This document shows positions 1 to 12,109 of a stretch of DNA of 64,000 nucleotides, piece after piece (the stretch's first letter is position 1; each line of letters starts with the position of its first letter). Below the pieces are notes generated by a model. It had not been told where the DNA came from. It did not search any database and saw only the letters and a list, made by a program, of their open reading frames with translations. The translations under genes and the position numbers were made by a program. The DNA is taken from assembly GCF_014529535.1 (NCBI RefSeq), contig NC_050735.1, forward strand, positions 11,977,739 through 12,041,738, written 5' to 3'. This stretch comes from Bradysia coprophila. Taxonomy: Eukaryota; Arthropoda; Insecta; Diptera; Sciaridae.

Positions 1-135
1 ATTCGGGAAACTTCGAGAAATTCAAGAAATTTCAAGAAACTAATTTCTCAAGTTTCTTGAAGTCACTCGAATTTCTCGAATTCGAGAAATTTTAAGAAAT
101 TCGAGAAATTTCAAGAAATTCAAGAAATTTGTTTC
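1..135. repeat. 10-bp TTC/GAA alternating array
   Basis: About a dozen units of the type TTCAAGAAAT / TTCGAGAAAT alternate, so TTC and GAA triplets sit at near-constant 5-bp steps in opposite orientations. This is the arrangement of a heat-shock element (nGAAnnTTCnnGAAn). It may simply be the A-rich core of a mobile element whose right end is TAGGCCCTG at 143-151. The left end lies outside the window. Confidence 0.7.
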
Positions 136-859
136 CAAAAAGTAGGCCCTGGTTGAAAGTGATGTGTTACGTCACACAAGTTAAATTGAGGAACACACTG
201 GAACAACAAATTCGTTAAATTTATTCAATTAAATTAATGGGAAAACTGAAATGTTGCTCAAACAATCAAACCAATTACGGTGAAAGCAATAATAAAACTC
301 ATCGTGTTTCCTGCTATGTCGTTGACATATTGTGCATGAAATTTGAAGTTTGTGAAGGTGTCCACAAAAAACGTCCCGATTTAGGGGGAAGATATTAGTC
401 CCCAAACCGAACAAAAAATGTTCAAGTTATAAAAGAAACCTGGACTTAGTGGAGGTGGGAATTTCTTACCAAAGTACGAACGTCTTTATGGACAGCCCCT
501 TTCAAGCATGTTTCTCCAAGTTCGAAAATTTTGTTAATAGCACGAATCACCATAAGGCATCTTATACTACAAAGTACCATTGTATTTTATGCAAACAAAC
601 ACTTTACAAATAGTGGATTCGATCACTGTGTGTATTGGGTTAATTCGAGTTGACGTCACAGACCTGAATGCTTCTAAATTGATGATGTTTATCGGTTGAA
701 ATTAGTTTGTCTTAAGTCTTTAAATGTGTAACGCAATTTTTACGCTTCACTTTATGTCCAAACTTTAACAAAAATTGAATAATGAGAAGTGATTTTATCC
801 GTGCGGTCTGTAGCCCGAGGTGATATAACAAGAAATATATTTTAATTTCAGATTCGAAC
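136..859. other. Intergenic, no gene seen
   Basis: The only structure recognised is the element end TAGGCCCTG at 143-151. Near 820-851 there is a pyrimidine-rich stretch ending in TTTCAG, which looks like a 3' splice site just before the first peptide gene. A noncoding first exon of that gene probably lies further upstream, but I cannot place it. Confidence 0.4.
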
Positions 860-1186
860 ATGAATTTATTTCGTCTGCTCGGTCTACTGTTGCAACTTCT
901 GGCCACTACTGTTTGGTCACAAGATGTAGCTCAACCACTTGATCCTCTCAATCAAATGGATGCAATAGTCACATTCCATTCAATTGGTCGACGAGATAAT
1001 TACCGAAACACGCCGAAACGCTGCCCTGGTGGATATGTTTGCATAAACGGAAGATGTCAAAGTCACGGTACATCCAAACCCGTGATTGTGAAAATTTGTT
1101 CAAACCGATATCTTTTAAAAAGGAAGAGATTTATGTACAGGGTCGTTATAGCATGCATGCTCTATGAACGAAAATGTAAATGTTAA
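860..1186 (+). CDS. Small secreted Cys-containing peptide, copy 1
   Basis: The 108-residue product begins with a signal peptide (hydrophobic leucine-rich core at residues 3-17, likely cleavage near VWS-Q). A linker with dibasic GRR follows, then a block RCPGGYVC-INGRC and later VKIC: four cysteines spaced C-x5-C-x4-C. The tail is Lys/Arg-rich with three more cysteines (ACMLYERKCKC). The family is not recognised; a secreted effector, toxin-like or hormone-like peptide is possible. The ATG lies 8 nt after a 3' splice site (AG at 850-851), so a 5' exon is expected. A paralogue with the same arrangement starts at 3697. The stop is followed within 4 nt by a MITE. Confidence 0.55.
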   Translation: MNLFRLLGLLLQLLATTVWSQDVAQPLDPLNQMDAIVTFHSIGRRDNYRNTPKRCPGGYVCINGRCQSHGTSKPVIVKICSNRYLLKRKRFMYRVVIACMLYERKCKC

Positions 1187-1189
1187 TAG

Positions 1190-1642
1190 AATGGGTTGTG
1201 ATATAGTTTCGTTCAACGAGAGGGGAAATCAGGGGAAATCAGATGGCGTTGCGAGTAACTCTATGATAAATTTGAATATTTGTATGGAGGATGTAAGATT
1301 TTTCTGAATTTAAAAATTTTGGAGTACGGAAATGGAGGTTTTTGATTTTTCTCGTTATAAATAAAACGTTCTGCATCGTTTAAAAATAGTTCCAGTGAAT
1401 AATTATTTTTTCTTGAAATTTCATGCGGAACTATTTTTATACGACAGAAAACATTTTAATTTTAACAAGAAAAATCAAAAACTTTGATTTCCGCACTCCA
1501 AAACTTTTAGATTCAGAAAAATCTCACATCCTCCATACAAATATTCAAATTTATCATAGAGTTACTCCTAGCGTCATCTGTTAGTCTTTCTACATACATG
1601 CAATTTTTGCCAAAAACAAGATGGCGAAAATCACAACCCATT
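1190..1642. mobile_element. 453-bp foldback MITE
   Basis: Long inverted arms run from AATGGGTTGTGAT at 1190 to ATCACAACCCATT at 1642. Inner arm blocks include GAATATTTGTATGGAGGATG facing CATCCTCCATACAAATATTC. No ORF is present and no clear target duplication is visible. The arms include the GATGGCG motif seen in several other MITEs of the window. Confidence 0.75.
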
Positions 1643-3696
1643 GGTGTGCCGAACAGTTGAAAAGAATTAAAAAAAAAACGCGCGTTTAATTACCAACGTG
1701 ACCAAAATATAATAATGAAAACATCGAGATAATGATAATGAAAATTCGCTTAAATAAACGGGATCTTTTCGGGTGAATTAAAGTACTGCGCCAATATAAC
1801 GCCTACAATCTTATAAGACTATGGGGATTATGTCAGAGTTAAAATACGTTTCCGATATTCCTTCAATCATACACTTGATGGAAGGTAAGGTCCGCTGAAG
1901 GGTCGCATTACTTTCATTCTTAGTTGGTTTGAAAAATGTCATTGTATTTGGTACCGTACTTTGATTTGTACTTCCCACGGGCTCTGCGCTGGGTATATGC
2001 ACCGAGTTTATTGAAATCTACACTCGGAACAGGTCAAATTCAGGTCGTTCAAAATTAACCTAATCATCTACTTCTATAGACGTAAGTATGGTTGCAACTC
2101 AACAAAAAGTGCTCAGTGCGACAGCCGTAAACGCTTCAATTTGTCTCTTACACTGAGTACTTTTTCGGTAAATGGAAATCAAGACTTAGTCAATAGATCG
2201 AATTTCAATAGCTCCTGTCAACGCTGCTAAATTTAACCAATCAAATTTAAATTGATCCGATCAAAAAAGGAGTGTCAGAGCGGTCAGAGCTACAGTAAAT
2301 TTAAGAGGCATAATTGTTCCTCCTAAGACACACTCCAACATGATTCTTCTTAACAATTGATACTTGCTCCATCCAACGATCACAACTCAAAACAACTAGG
2401 AAATTCGGAAAAGCGCAATAATTTAAATTTGAACACACAAAATTTTGACTTAAATATGTAGATTTTCTGTTACTTATTTGCTGAAATCAACTTCTACAAT
2501 GTATGCACTGGTAATCAGCGCATAATAAAGGCTGAAATCGTTTAAATTATCAAAAATTCATTTTGTTATTTAGATCAAAAATTTGTTGCCCATATGTCCC
2601 CTTTACTGAACGTAGCATTTTAATCGAAATGACATCATTTTTGAAATCATTTTTCGGAAATGATTCGATTTAGTGTGACGCCATTTTATTATATTTTGAT
2701 AATGCTTAAACCTATTGCAGTTTGTTTTTTAACATTTGTGAAATTTAAAGATTTATTTTAAAAATTTGTGACCGCAATTCCAACCGAATCAGTGGCAGTT
2801 TTTCATATAATAGGCTCTTGTGTTGTAATATTTTTGGTGTTGTCAGGAAAGTGAGCAGTTTTGTGAAAATTTTAGCTCAAAACAGAGGTACTTTAATTTC
2901 ATTATTTTATTAAAAAAATTTCAATTTCTGGAAATTGTAAGACCGCAATTCCAACGGCGAAAGTCCGTATTACCTTTCCGAAGCATATTCGAATCATTTT
3001 ATATGACTTTCTAAGAGATACATCAACAGTTTTCGGGTCGTTTTTTCGGGTTTTGTGGTAGGAAAAAGTGCTGATGCCTCTTAATGATCGATAAATTTAA
3101 TCGAATTTTACCATTCACGCCGCATATCAAGTGCAACTGTCAGTTGAAAATATTTAAATCTTCGGCGCACTTACGGCGTGAATAGATTAACTATATTTAT
3201 CAGCTCCGTTAAATGCTGACGGGAGTTGGCCTTATGTACATTATGAAAACATTGTGCGATAGTAAACCCCGTCACCTGGCCTTAAGCGAATTAATCAGTT
3301 GTTGCCGAACCTGCGTCTTAACAACACAAAACGTGGTGCATCACTTATTCCAACTAAATATTAATGTTCAAGTTCATTGTATACTGCCAATAAAATGAAA
3401 CAGCAAAGTATCAAATTGAATTATATTCCATTAACTAGAGCATAAGTGCAACTAAATTGATGGTTTTATCAACAGTTTTAGACGTAATTCCATCCATTTA
3501 TTTCCTCAATTTCATCCGTTGCAACAGTGCTGATACGGACTCTCTGTCAGTTCGATTTATATCTTTAGATGTGCAACGGTTGAATAATTTTTACTCCTTG
3601 CTTAAGTTCATACTGTAAGAACTGAATAACTGAAAGAAATAGGTTTGTAGCCCAAGGTGCGATAACAAAAATGTGATTTTATTTGCAGATTCGAAC
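1643..3696. other. Intergenic, nothing supported
   Basis: AT-rich sequence with short ORFs only. Around 3640-3688 it resembles the region just upstream of the first peptide gene (GTAGCCC-AGGTG-GATAAC followed by a 3' splice site). The tandem duplication of the peptide genes therefore included upstream intron sequence. Confidence 0.4.
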
Positions 3697-3999
3697 ATGA
3701 ACTTATTTTATCTACTTGTCTTCCTGTTGCAAATTCTGACCGCAGTTTGGCCAAAAGCTGCAGCTGAACTATCTGAACCTTACAATCAAATAGATACATT
3801 AGTGAGTGTCCACTCGATTGTTCGACGAGATAATCATTCCGTACCGAAACGTTGCCCTGGTGGATATGTTTGCGTGAATGGTAGATGTCAAAGTAACGGT
3901 ACACACAAAGAAGAAATTGTGAAAATGTGCTGGAACCGATCGATTTTAAAACGGAAGAAATTGGTATATTCTAGGGGTCGTCACACCATTCGTATTTGA
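3697..3999 (+). CDS. Small secreted Cys-containing peptide, copy 2
   Basis: A 100-residue paralogue of the peptide at 860. The ATG again lies 8 nt after an AG acceptor (3687-3688), with the same ATTCGAAC leader. It has a signal peptide (MNLFYLLVFLLQILTAVW), a dibasic VRR, then RCPGGYVC-VNGRC and VKMC, keeping the four-cysteine block, plus NGT and NRS N-glycosylation sequons. After KRKK the nucleotide sequences of the two copies still align, but copy 2 carries one extra G near 3972. It is therefore read in another frame and ends HTIRI, losing the cysteines of copy 1's tail. Function is unknown. Confidence 0.55.
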   Translation: MNLFYLLVFLLQILTAVWPKAAAELSEPYNQIDTLVSVHSIVRRDNHSVPKRCPGGYVCVNGRCQSNGTHKEEIVKMCWNRSILKRKKLVYSRGRHTIRI

Positions 4000-4197
4000 T
4001 GAACAATGCGTAAATTTACTGTAATCACTGTAATGCATCTTTGAGCCGAGCATTGGAATAGAATTTTAAACTGAAGTCAAATTGAGCTTTTGTTGGGCAT
4101 GAGTACTAAACTTCCTTCTACAGCTATTGGTATTGACGATTGAAGCTTCAGCCAAAATTACTTTTACACAATGTGCCCTGTGCAGGCCGGGTTATTG

Positions 4198-4326
4198 CAA
4201 TGAAAGTAGATAAGTAGGTATGGCCAGTCCATACAAGTCGGAGCACATACGGATTTGCATGACGCCACCTCAAACGAACTTATGTCTAGTGGAAATTTGG
4301 CCATACCTATCTATTTACTTTCATTG
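4198..4326. mobile_element. 129-bp MITE with 8-bp target duplication
   Basis: Terminal inverted repeats of about 29 bp begin CAATGAAAGTAGATAAGTAG and pair with the matching right end. The element is flanked on both sides by the exact octamer GGTTATTG (4190-4197 and 4327-4334). An 8-bp duplication points to the hAT superfamily. Confidence 0.85.
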
Positions 4327-4417
4327 GGTTATTGAGTGTTTACTGAAATTTGAGATCATCGTAAGTCAAATTCAGACGTGAATTTACTGTTGTTTTTCAG
4401 CTGGTCCACTCGTTTTT

Positions 4418-5639
4418 AGACCCGTACGAAGTACTGGGGTCTTATAGGTTTACGCATACGTTTGTAACACGTCGAATTGGACTTCCTGAGTAAGGGGAAA
4501 CCTATTGTGGTTGTCTAGAGATGCCAAATCCGCGAAAAAAAAAATGTCCGTCTGTCCGTCTGCACGATAACTTGAGTAAAACGCATCCGATTTTGAAAAT
4601 TCTTTTTTTTTCCCTTTTGGTAATGTCAAAAGACAGGCTAAGTTCGAAGATGAGTGATTTTGGATCGACCCCTCCCGAGCTGTGGCCCAATAAGTGCTTT
4701 ACGGTTTTTCGAAGATATCTCCGGACATTTAAACGTTAAACTTGTAAGTGATACGTCAAATAAAAGGTATTTACAATACCGATCGACAAAAAAAAAGTTT
4801 ATGGAAATCGGATGACCGACTCGTGAGTTAGACCCCTTGGTGTGGAACAGGCACAGGGCGGCAAGCAGTTTTTGCTTGTAGGTCGGCCACATTTGAACAT
4901 ATTTCGTCTGTTTTAGCTTTATTAGATAGGTATTGACCGTACCAATCAGGGAAAAAAAATTTATGAAATTATGTTCTCCGGAGCGTGAGCTAGGTCTCTT
5001 GGAGTGAGCTCTTATCTGGCTACTCGGAAGTACAGTGAACGTGGTGTATTTTGACAATATCTCGAGTAAATTTTGACCGAGTTTCATGAATTTTTTTTTG
5101 TTTGAAAGGTATTAACGAATGTAAAGCGTCGGTACTATTTCCGGTCTCCTAACAAAATGGCTGCCGGCGGCCATATTGGATTTTAGTAAAATAGAAATAT
5201 CTTGGGAAAAATGATACTTAGAGAGTTTTTGTTAACATGGAAATAATTTGTTATGTGTGTGGGGTTTCAGGGATTCCATATACGGACATCTATATATACC
5301 TATATACAGCTATATTGAGCTATATACAGGCATATAGAGCTATATAATAGCATATTTATCTGTAAAATGTTTATTTATAGTGAAATATAGTTAAATATAG
5401 CGGTATATAGCTGTTTAAATAGGAATTTATGAAATTTGTCTTCGTACGGGGCTGTCTATATTGCCTCCGGCAATTTAGTTGTATATGATAACAAGGCAAA
5501 GAGTGGATAATGTAAGTGATTTTAAAGGGAGAATAGTTTTTCAGCAGAGAAGAAAATGAAGTAAGAGAAATGAAGAGTTTCACATTAAAGGCTTTTGATA
5601 CGAATAGGTGTTTCGTACGGGTCGGCGTTAGCTATGTTT
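4418..5639 (+). mobile_element. Unclassified 1.2-kb repeat, family 1, copy A
   Basis: About 1.22 kb, shared almost base for base with copies at 7312-9560 and 43483-44721. The left end (4418-4442) folds into a hairpin AGACCC-GTAC-GAA-GTAC-TG-GGGTCT. Inside are a CCGT/CTGT run, a TTGAGTAAA...ATCCGATTTTGAAAA module, a TATATA-rich block near 5280-5410, and a short palindrome ATTGCC-TCC-GGCAAT at 5460-5474. The right part ends GTCGGCGTTAGCTATGTTT. No transposase or RT is encoded, and ORFs across it are broken differently in each copy. It looks non-autonomous. Confidence 0.8.
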
Positions 5640-7311
5640 GTTAATAAAAATAAGCCATACAATGTACCCAAGGTCATTCATGTCCTACTCTTCTGGGCAC
5701 GGTTTTTCGTGTTTTGAGAGTGCTTACCAGATACATATGGCCGATAAAAATATCTAAAATAAGTTTGGACGGTTTGGCAAACATAAAACCGATTTTTATT
5801 GGAAGGAAAAGTAAAGTTGTTAATTTTCGCTTGTTGTTAAACAACAAACAACACGAACCACTCATCAGTGATACGCTTGAAGGGTCTATAAATCATGCAT
5901 TTATCATCATAATCATATCTCTTCTCCAGCTTAGTTTGTGGTGTAACGAGCTGTGGCATAAAAAGTGTGGTATATAATAATAAGCCAAAATATTCAATCG
6001 CGCTGTTTACATTAAAATTACTCCGGCACAGTTGTTGAATTTATCCGGCTTGTGTACACCCAAAACCAACAATAATGTCATTTAATAAAGTCAAATATTT
6101 ATCGACTCTATGCGAACATTGGATGGTAGTGGTTGATAAATTTGAAATTAATTACTTATCGACATTTTATTAAATTTTGCGCCCCGATGTGTGTGTGATT
6201 TTGTTGTAATGAAAAATTTTTAGTCTAGAACACGGTTTGATGTATAGTCTAGTATTTAAGGACCAAAACACGTTAAAAATTTAGTTTTTAATATATCCGC
6301 TGTTGCATTCGCCCTCAATTGACAATCTACACATCTAGTGGCTAAAAAATTATTTATCACTCGGTTGTATAAATAACTATTTCGACACTAGTGACGAAAA
6401 GTAGAATTTTTCAGGACTAGTCTTAATCTGGTCTTAACGAGACGAAGCCGAGTAGGACGAGCTTATAATGTGCCGAAAGGATCATCAGAGACGAAAAACA
6501 AAACAAAAACTTTACAACAATTTAATGTTCTCTTAGCGATCACTGTTCGATAGTAGGTGCAGTGACGAAAGATGTCGTATTATGATCGTTAGGCAATACA
6601 CTTTGTTGACACTGTCAAAATACCACCTTATTCCTTTATTTCTAGAATCGTTTATATGTAAAATGCAAAGGTTACGTTGCATTTTTACCACCTGAATAAA
6701 TGTAGTTAAGATGAAGTTTAGAAGCTGATGTGCTAAAAACTAAATTGTTCGACTTATTTTAGTCCTAAAATCTTTTCCATTAAGCCTGAACGAATCATAT
6801 TTCTACTGGGTTGTACTGGAGTCTAGGTTAATTTTTTTACAACGCAGGCGACAAAATAGCCATTTTCCCACCTCAGCTGAAACTTTGCTAGCCATTGTTG
6901 TGAAAAACGTTGTGTTGACTTAGGAAAAAAAAGTAGTAAATTTCATTTCCTTTACTAGGGAGGGAAAATGGACTTTCCGTCCCTAGGGAAAAGGCTTTCC
7001 GTCCTTCGTAAAGGAAAACGTCATACTACACTCGGGAAATAATTTGATATTTCGTATATCGAAATATGAAATTCCTTCCCTTGTATTGTAATATACTATT
7101 TTCTCGGTTGAACAAAACCCTCGCAATGAAATTTCTAACATTTCTTCCCTCGGAGGTCAGCGCATCTTAGTCACCCATGGCGAAAGAATGTCTCAGTGGG
7201 CTTTGATGATCTTCTTTATATTACCATGTTGTTAGTAATGAAAAGTAACAGAAAAGCTTCCGGCTGCAAAAGAAGAACGTTTTTAAAGTGTCTCGGATTA
7301 GGTGTTTTTTT
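5640..7311. other. Intergenic, nothing supported
   Basis: AT-rich sequence without a recognisable gene. The longest ORF (5714-5977) has no feature I recognise and no splice context. Confidence 0.35.
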
Positions 7312-8181
7312 AGACCCGTACGAAGTACTGGGGTCTTATAGGTTTACGCATACGTTTGTAACACGTCGAATTGGACTCCCTGAGTAAGGGGAAACCTATT
7401 GAGGTTGTCTAGAGATGCCAAATCCGCGAAAAAAAATGTCCGTCTGTCCGTCTGTCTGTCTGCACGATAACTTGAGTAAAACGCATCCGATTTTGAAAAT
7501 TCTTTTTTTCCCGTTTGGTAATGTCAAAAGACAGGCTAAGTTCGAAGATGAGTGATTTTGGATCGACCCCTCCCGAGCTGTGGCCCAATAAGTGCTTTAC
7601 GGTTTTTCGAAGATATCTCCGGACATTTAAACGTTAAACTTGTAAGTGATACGTCAAATAAAAGGTATTTACAATACCGATCGACAAAAAAAAAGTTTAT
7701 GGAAATCGGATGACCGACTCGTGATTAGACCCCTTGGTGTGGAACAGGCACAGGGCGGCAAGCAGTTTTTGCTTGTAGGTCGGCCACATTTGAACATATT
7801 TCGTCTGTTTTAGCTTTATTAGATAGGTATTGACCGTACCAATCAGGGAAAATTTTTTTATGAAATTATGTTCTCCGGAGCGTGAGCTAGGTCTCTTGGA
7901 GTGAGCTCTTATCTGGCTACTCGGAAGTACAGTGAACGTGGTGTATTTTGACAATATCTCGAGTAAATTTTGACCGAATTTCATGAATTTTTTTTTTGTT
8001 TGAAAGGTATATACAGCTATATTGAGCTATATACAGGCATATAGAGCTATATAATAGCATATTCCTCTGTGAAATGTTTATTTACAGTGAAATATAGGTA
8101 AATATAGCGGTATATAGCTGTTTAAATAGGAATTTATGAAATTTGTCTTCGTAAGGGGCTGTCTATATTGCCTCCGGCAAT

Positions 8182-9258
8182 ACTGTGGTGACTCGCTTGA
8201 AACTGGTGAAAGACTTAGGAGTTCTCATGGATGAAAAACTGACCTTTGGTAAACACGTCGAATACGTAATCGCTAAGTCTTATTCGATGCTCGGTTTTGT
8301 CATCAGGACTTGTAAGGAGTTTAAGAATGTCAAAACCTTGAAGAGTTTATATTTCGCACATGTGCGTTCGTATCTGGAATATGCTTCGGTCGTTTGGCAC
8401 CCGTATCAAGAAACTTTCATTGATAGGATTGAATCGATTCAGAAGAAGTTTTTGATGTTTGCACTCAGACGATCAGTGAGACGTGACGAGAACTATAAAC
8501 TTCCTCCTTACATTGACAGATGTTGCTCCATCGACATTGAACCGCTTGCTAGACGCAGGATAAATGCCTGTGCATTGTTTACTTTTGACCTTTTAAGTGG
8601 TGGTCTTGATTCATTTGAAATAACGAGAAGAATTACTCTAAATCCTCGTCCCACTCGAGCTGACGATCTACTCATTGTCGATGAACACAGGACTAAGTAT
8701 GGTTACCATGAACCAATAAATAACATGTGCTTGGAATTTAACCGTTTCTCACAGCTTTGGTTTCAGGGTATGCCGCGGAACTCATTCAAAACGACTGTTA
8801 GAATGTTGAAGATTCCAATCAAATTGAATGGTAAGATCAAAATGTCATGACTGATTTCATTTCACTTGCAAATATGCTGGACCTATGGTTCTTTTTCTAA
8901 TCGGTATCGATTAGGTTATTTAGGTCTCACGACTTTAAAAAGTGGTCTCACGACTTAACTCCGAGTCTTATCGACTTGTGCCGAATCGAGCCAGTCTAGT
9001 CGACTGGCTCCCACTAACCACTAACCGTTCATTTCCAGGTGGCTCAGAAAACGATCTATTGACGACTTTCTGGTTATTGGTCAAACGAGACGTGACTCAC
9101 TCCTATGTGACGTTGGTGAATGTTTTTATTTATGTTTTTGTTCTATTTTTTTTCATTCAACTTGACATGTATAATCTTTTTCTGTTCTTTTATTGTAAAA
9201 GTAAAAATGCAAGTAGTCAGGGGGCGGATGCCATTGACGAAATAAATAAATAAATAAA
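8182..9258 (+). mobile_element. 5'-truncated non-LTR retrotransposon (RT C-terminal part)
   Basis: The ORF to 8850 encodes the C-terminal thumb-side region of a Jockey/CR1-type reverse transcriptase: KDLGVLMDEKLTFGKHV, then SYLEYASVVWHPY and RIESIQKKF. A roughly 390-bp 3' region and an (AATA)n tail at 9240-9258 follow. The palm with the FADD motif is missing. It is inserted in a family 1 repeat exactly after GGCAAT, and the target sequence resumes TTTAGTTG as in copy A. Confidence 0.8.
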
Positions 9259-9300
9259 TTTAGTTGTATATGATAACAAGGCAAAGAGTGGATAATGTAA

Positions 9301-9429
9301 GGAAATTATTTTTATTTAAATATGCGAAAAAAAGGCTGCTCACAATGATGCAGCCCGTAAAAAAACGATCTTTTCAAAAATCAAAGGTTACAAAACATAA
9401 AAATCATCTACTCTATCCGGTCCCAAAGT
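9301..9429 (-). mobile_element. 129-bp insertion with 7-bp target duplication
   Basis: It is absent from copies A and C of the host repeat and flanked by AATGTAA on both sides (9294-9300 and 9430-9436). On the minus strand it reads a hairpin GGCTGC-ATCATTGTGA-GCAGCC, a T-run, and an A-rich end near TATTTAAATAAAAATAA. This suggests the 3' tail of a LINE or a SINE. Confidence 0.65.
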
Positions 9430-9560
9430 AATGTAAGTGATTTTAAAGGGAGAATAGTTTTTCAGCAGAGAAGAAAATGAAGTAAGAGAAATGAAGAGTT
9501 TCACATTAAAGGCTTTTGATACAAATAGGTGTTTCGTACGGGTCGGCGTTAGCTATGTTT

Positions 9561-12109
9561 TTATTCGCGTTTCAGTGGAACAAACAAAAAATCTCTTCAA
9601 TCAACGCACTTCAAGCAAAAGTGATATTAATGACAGCTGCCAAATAGAGTACTTTTTGTATGCAATTTTATCTCCACTCTTTTTACAGTGTAAAATTTTG
9701 TGTGGAGCACTGTCAAGTTTCAGTACCCTATTTAGAGTACCATTTTTGCTTCCGGTATCCGGTATTTTTTTCCGTAAATTTTTGGTAACAGTGAAATTAA
9801 GCCCTTGCACAGCAAACCCACTGGGAAATGTATGACCAGGAAGTCAATTTTACATTGTTTTCATGAACGTCAGAGACAGTGGAATTTCAGGGTTTTCAAA
9901 CAAATCGCTTTCTAACCGGAAAAAACATTGTCCATTTATGAAACTAAATTAGGACCAATATAAGTTTGTGCAAGTCGACTAAAGCCATGTTTCGTATGAC
10001 ATGACGTCTACTGCGCGACCCACATTCTTGGAGTCAACGTTGATATGTTGAACACTTAAACTTATCATGATTCTGTTATACAATATTATCGTCTGGATTT
10101 TGTGCAGAACTGAACATATTAAATGTGGGTAACATGAACTTCATAATATACATCGTAAAATGCCTCAGGCACTTGGTGCTGTGTAATAAAGTGCTGTTTG
10201 TGCCGCAGGTAATTTCTTTTAATCGTATTATGATGATTTCAATACACAAAGCAAAAGCAGCAGCAAAAAAACCGAGGGAAAAGAAGAAGAAAAAACCGAG
10301 AAAATTGAAAAGAATAGCACGGTTGGATTATGATAATAATATCAAAACAAGACTCTTTTTTGAAGTGAAAAATTTTCATTTGCTTGCTACACCAAACAAG
10401 TGAAAGAACAATTTATCCACAGCACCCGTAGCCTTTGTCTTGTTGGATGAAATATTTAAAGAAAAAAATGAAAATAACCAAAAACCTATTTTTTCCTCTC
10501 TGCATTTGCAGAGACCCAGCTATATATCACACAGTCCCCTCTATATCCGACGAAGAATTGTATACCTAAGATTCTAATTAAAATCATCTAAAAACAGGCT
10601 AACGAGACAGGCAAATTTGTTTTCTTTACTGTATTCGTTTTGCATAAAAATTGTAGATTGAATTGTTCCCCGTGGCTCACCAATTACAACAAAAGGAAGA
10701 AATTTTCTTTAAATTCATGTAATTTCTTTCTACATCAAAGAACTTGCAAAAATAAGGTCACGGCGAATGGAGAGAAGGAAAAAAAAATTAATGGCAGATA
10801 TTATGACGAGGTACATCCTACTAATTGTTTGGTGGAAACTCGAACGGTATGAGGGGAAGCTTTTTTTGTCTGACTGTAATTAGAAACTAGAAATCTAGCG
10901 ACAGCGAGGGGATTGTAAGAATCAACATTTTTAGTTCAAATGACTCCTTTGACTTGCGTTTACCACATTAGTACAAAATTGCGTTGTGTATCATGACGAT
11001 AAATTAGTAAGGCACCTTAGCGCAAGTCCTCACATACTAAAAAATTGAATAAAAAGTCCGTGCGACCAAGGAGATACACAAACTTTTCCCCAAACACATC
11101 AAAATAGCGTTAGATTTGGCCGAGCTATTCAATTTATATTTTGCCTAAAAGTTTGAAATCTATGTGCATTTTAAGCCTAGTCGCTGATTTGGTATATTTT
11201 AAGTGTCTAGCAGTCTAGTATTTCGGCTGAGTTTAAGAAGCAGATACACTGGTACAGTTCTGAACAGGTTTTAATTAAAATTCGATTGAGAAGATGACTC
11301 AATACTTGAAATAGAACTGATATTGCCCAAAAACTACTTACAGTGAAAGTGTGACGCAAATGCTTTTATACACTTACAAAAACGACAGACAGCCGAGCTG
11401 TAGATTTGAATCGATTTAGAGCATTGACTTTGGCCCAAAGCTAAAATTTCCAGGGTGGGTCAGGTTTTGTTCGGGAATCACGTCGAATCAGATCAGGTAA
11501 TGAATGAACCCGAAATCGAAAACTTCGGCTTTAGGTCAAGTTCTGGACGTACCTGAAATTTGTGTTCAGATTTAGTGTATTGAAACAGATCAACCCGAAC
11601 CCGATCCGAGCCTCAGTTGTCAATAAGAAATCAGCGAAGCAGAGACATATTACAATGTCATTATTGGTAATAGCTATGAAGCTGATATGAAATCATTTGC
11701 CATTTGTGACGCATTTCTTTTTGCGTCTTTCGTAAGTCGATAAAAGGACTTGCGTCACACTTCGACTGCAAATGGTTTTTGGGTGATACTGTTATGCAAC
11801 GCTAGAAGAAAGCGACGAGTGTTTCATATGGTGATTCAATAAATGACCTTGTCCAAATTTCTCGTGCTTTTTACGCAAGTTACCTAAAGTATCGCTGGCT
11901 TATAAGAAGATAGCAATCGTAGCAGGTATAATTAGAACAATGCGCACACAAAGTTCGTTTCAACGATTCCCGATCTGATTACATGGTTGTTATAATTCTA
12001 ATTACATTCGTAACAAGTGACTGCCGTAGATTAGTGTTAAAGATAAATAATTTTGAATAAATAGCCCGATGCAGGAAAAGTAGCAATTCAAATCGAATTA
12101 GTGGACAGT
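9561..12109. other. Intergenic with a family 3 repeat piece
   Basis: About 9609-9745 matches a dispersed repeat also seen near 20566-20720 and 34005-34118 (end TCAACGCACTTCAA; core TTTTTACAGTGT and CAGTACCCTATTTA). The rest holds no gene I can support. The Lys-rich ORF at 10125-10403 looks like low-complexity sequence. Confidence 0.45.

Larger units (their letters stand above)
7312..9560 (+). mobile_element. Family 1 repeat, copy B, with nested insertions
   Basis: It begins with the same AGACCC...GGGTCT hairpin and ends GTTAGCTATGTTT. Compared with copies A and C it lacks part of the middle (the GCGTC...GGATTCC segment). It is split after the ATTGCC-TCC-GGCAAT palindrome (8167-8181) by a retrotransposon fragment, and again by a 129-bp insert at 9301-9429. 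Confidence 0.8.

Noticed and set aside
4638-5087. 149-codon minus-strand ORF, with partial versions at 7697-7984 and 43717-44167
   Set aside because: It lies in the family 1 repeat and is broken at different places in each copy by T-run and single-base differences. Nothing suggests selection on protein.
4418-5639. Helitron assignment for family 1
   Set aside because: Hairpins are present, but the expected 5' TC and 3' CTRR ends with A/T insertion are not clearly seen, so it was left unclassified.
10125-10403. Lys-rich 92-codon ORF
   Set aside because: Low-complexity lysine from A-rich DNA, with no splice context or domain.
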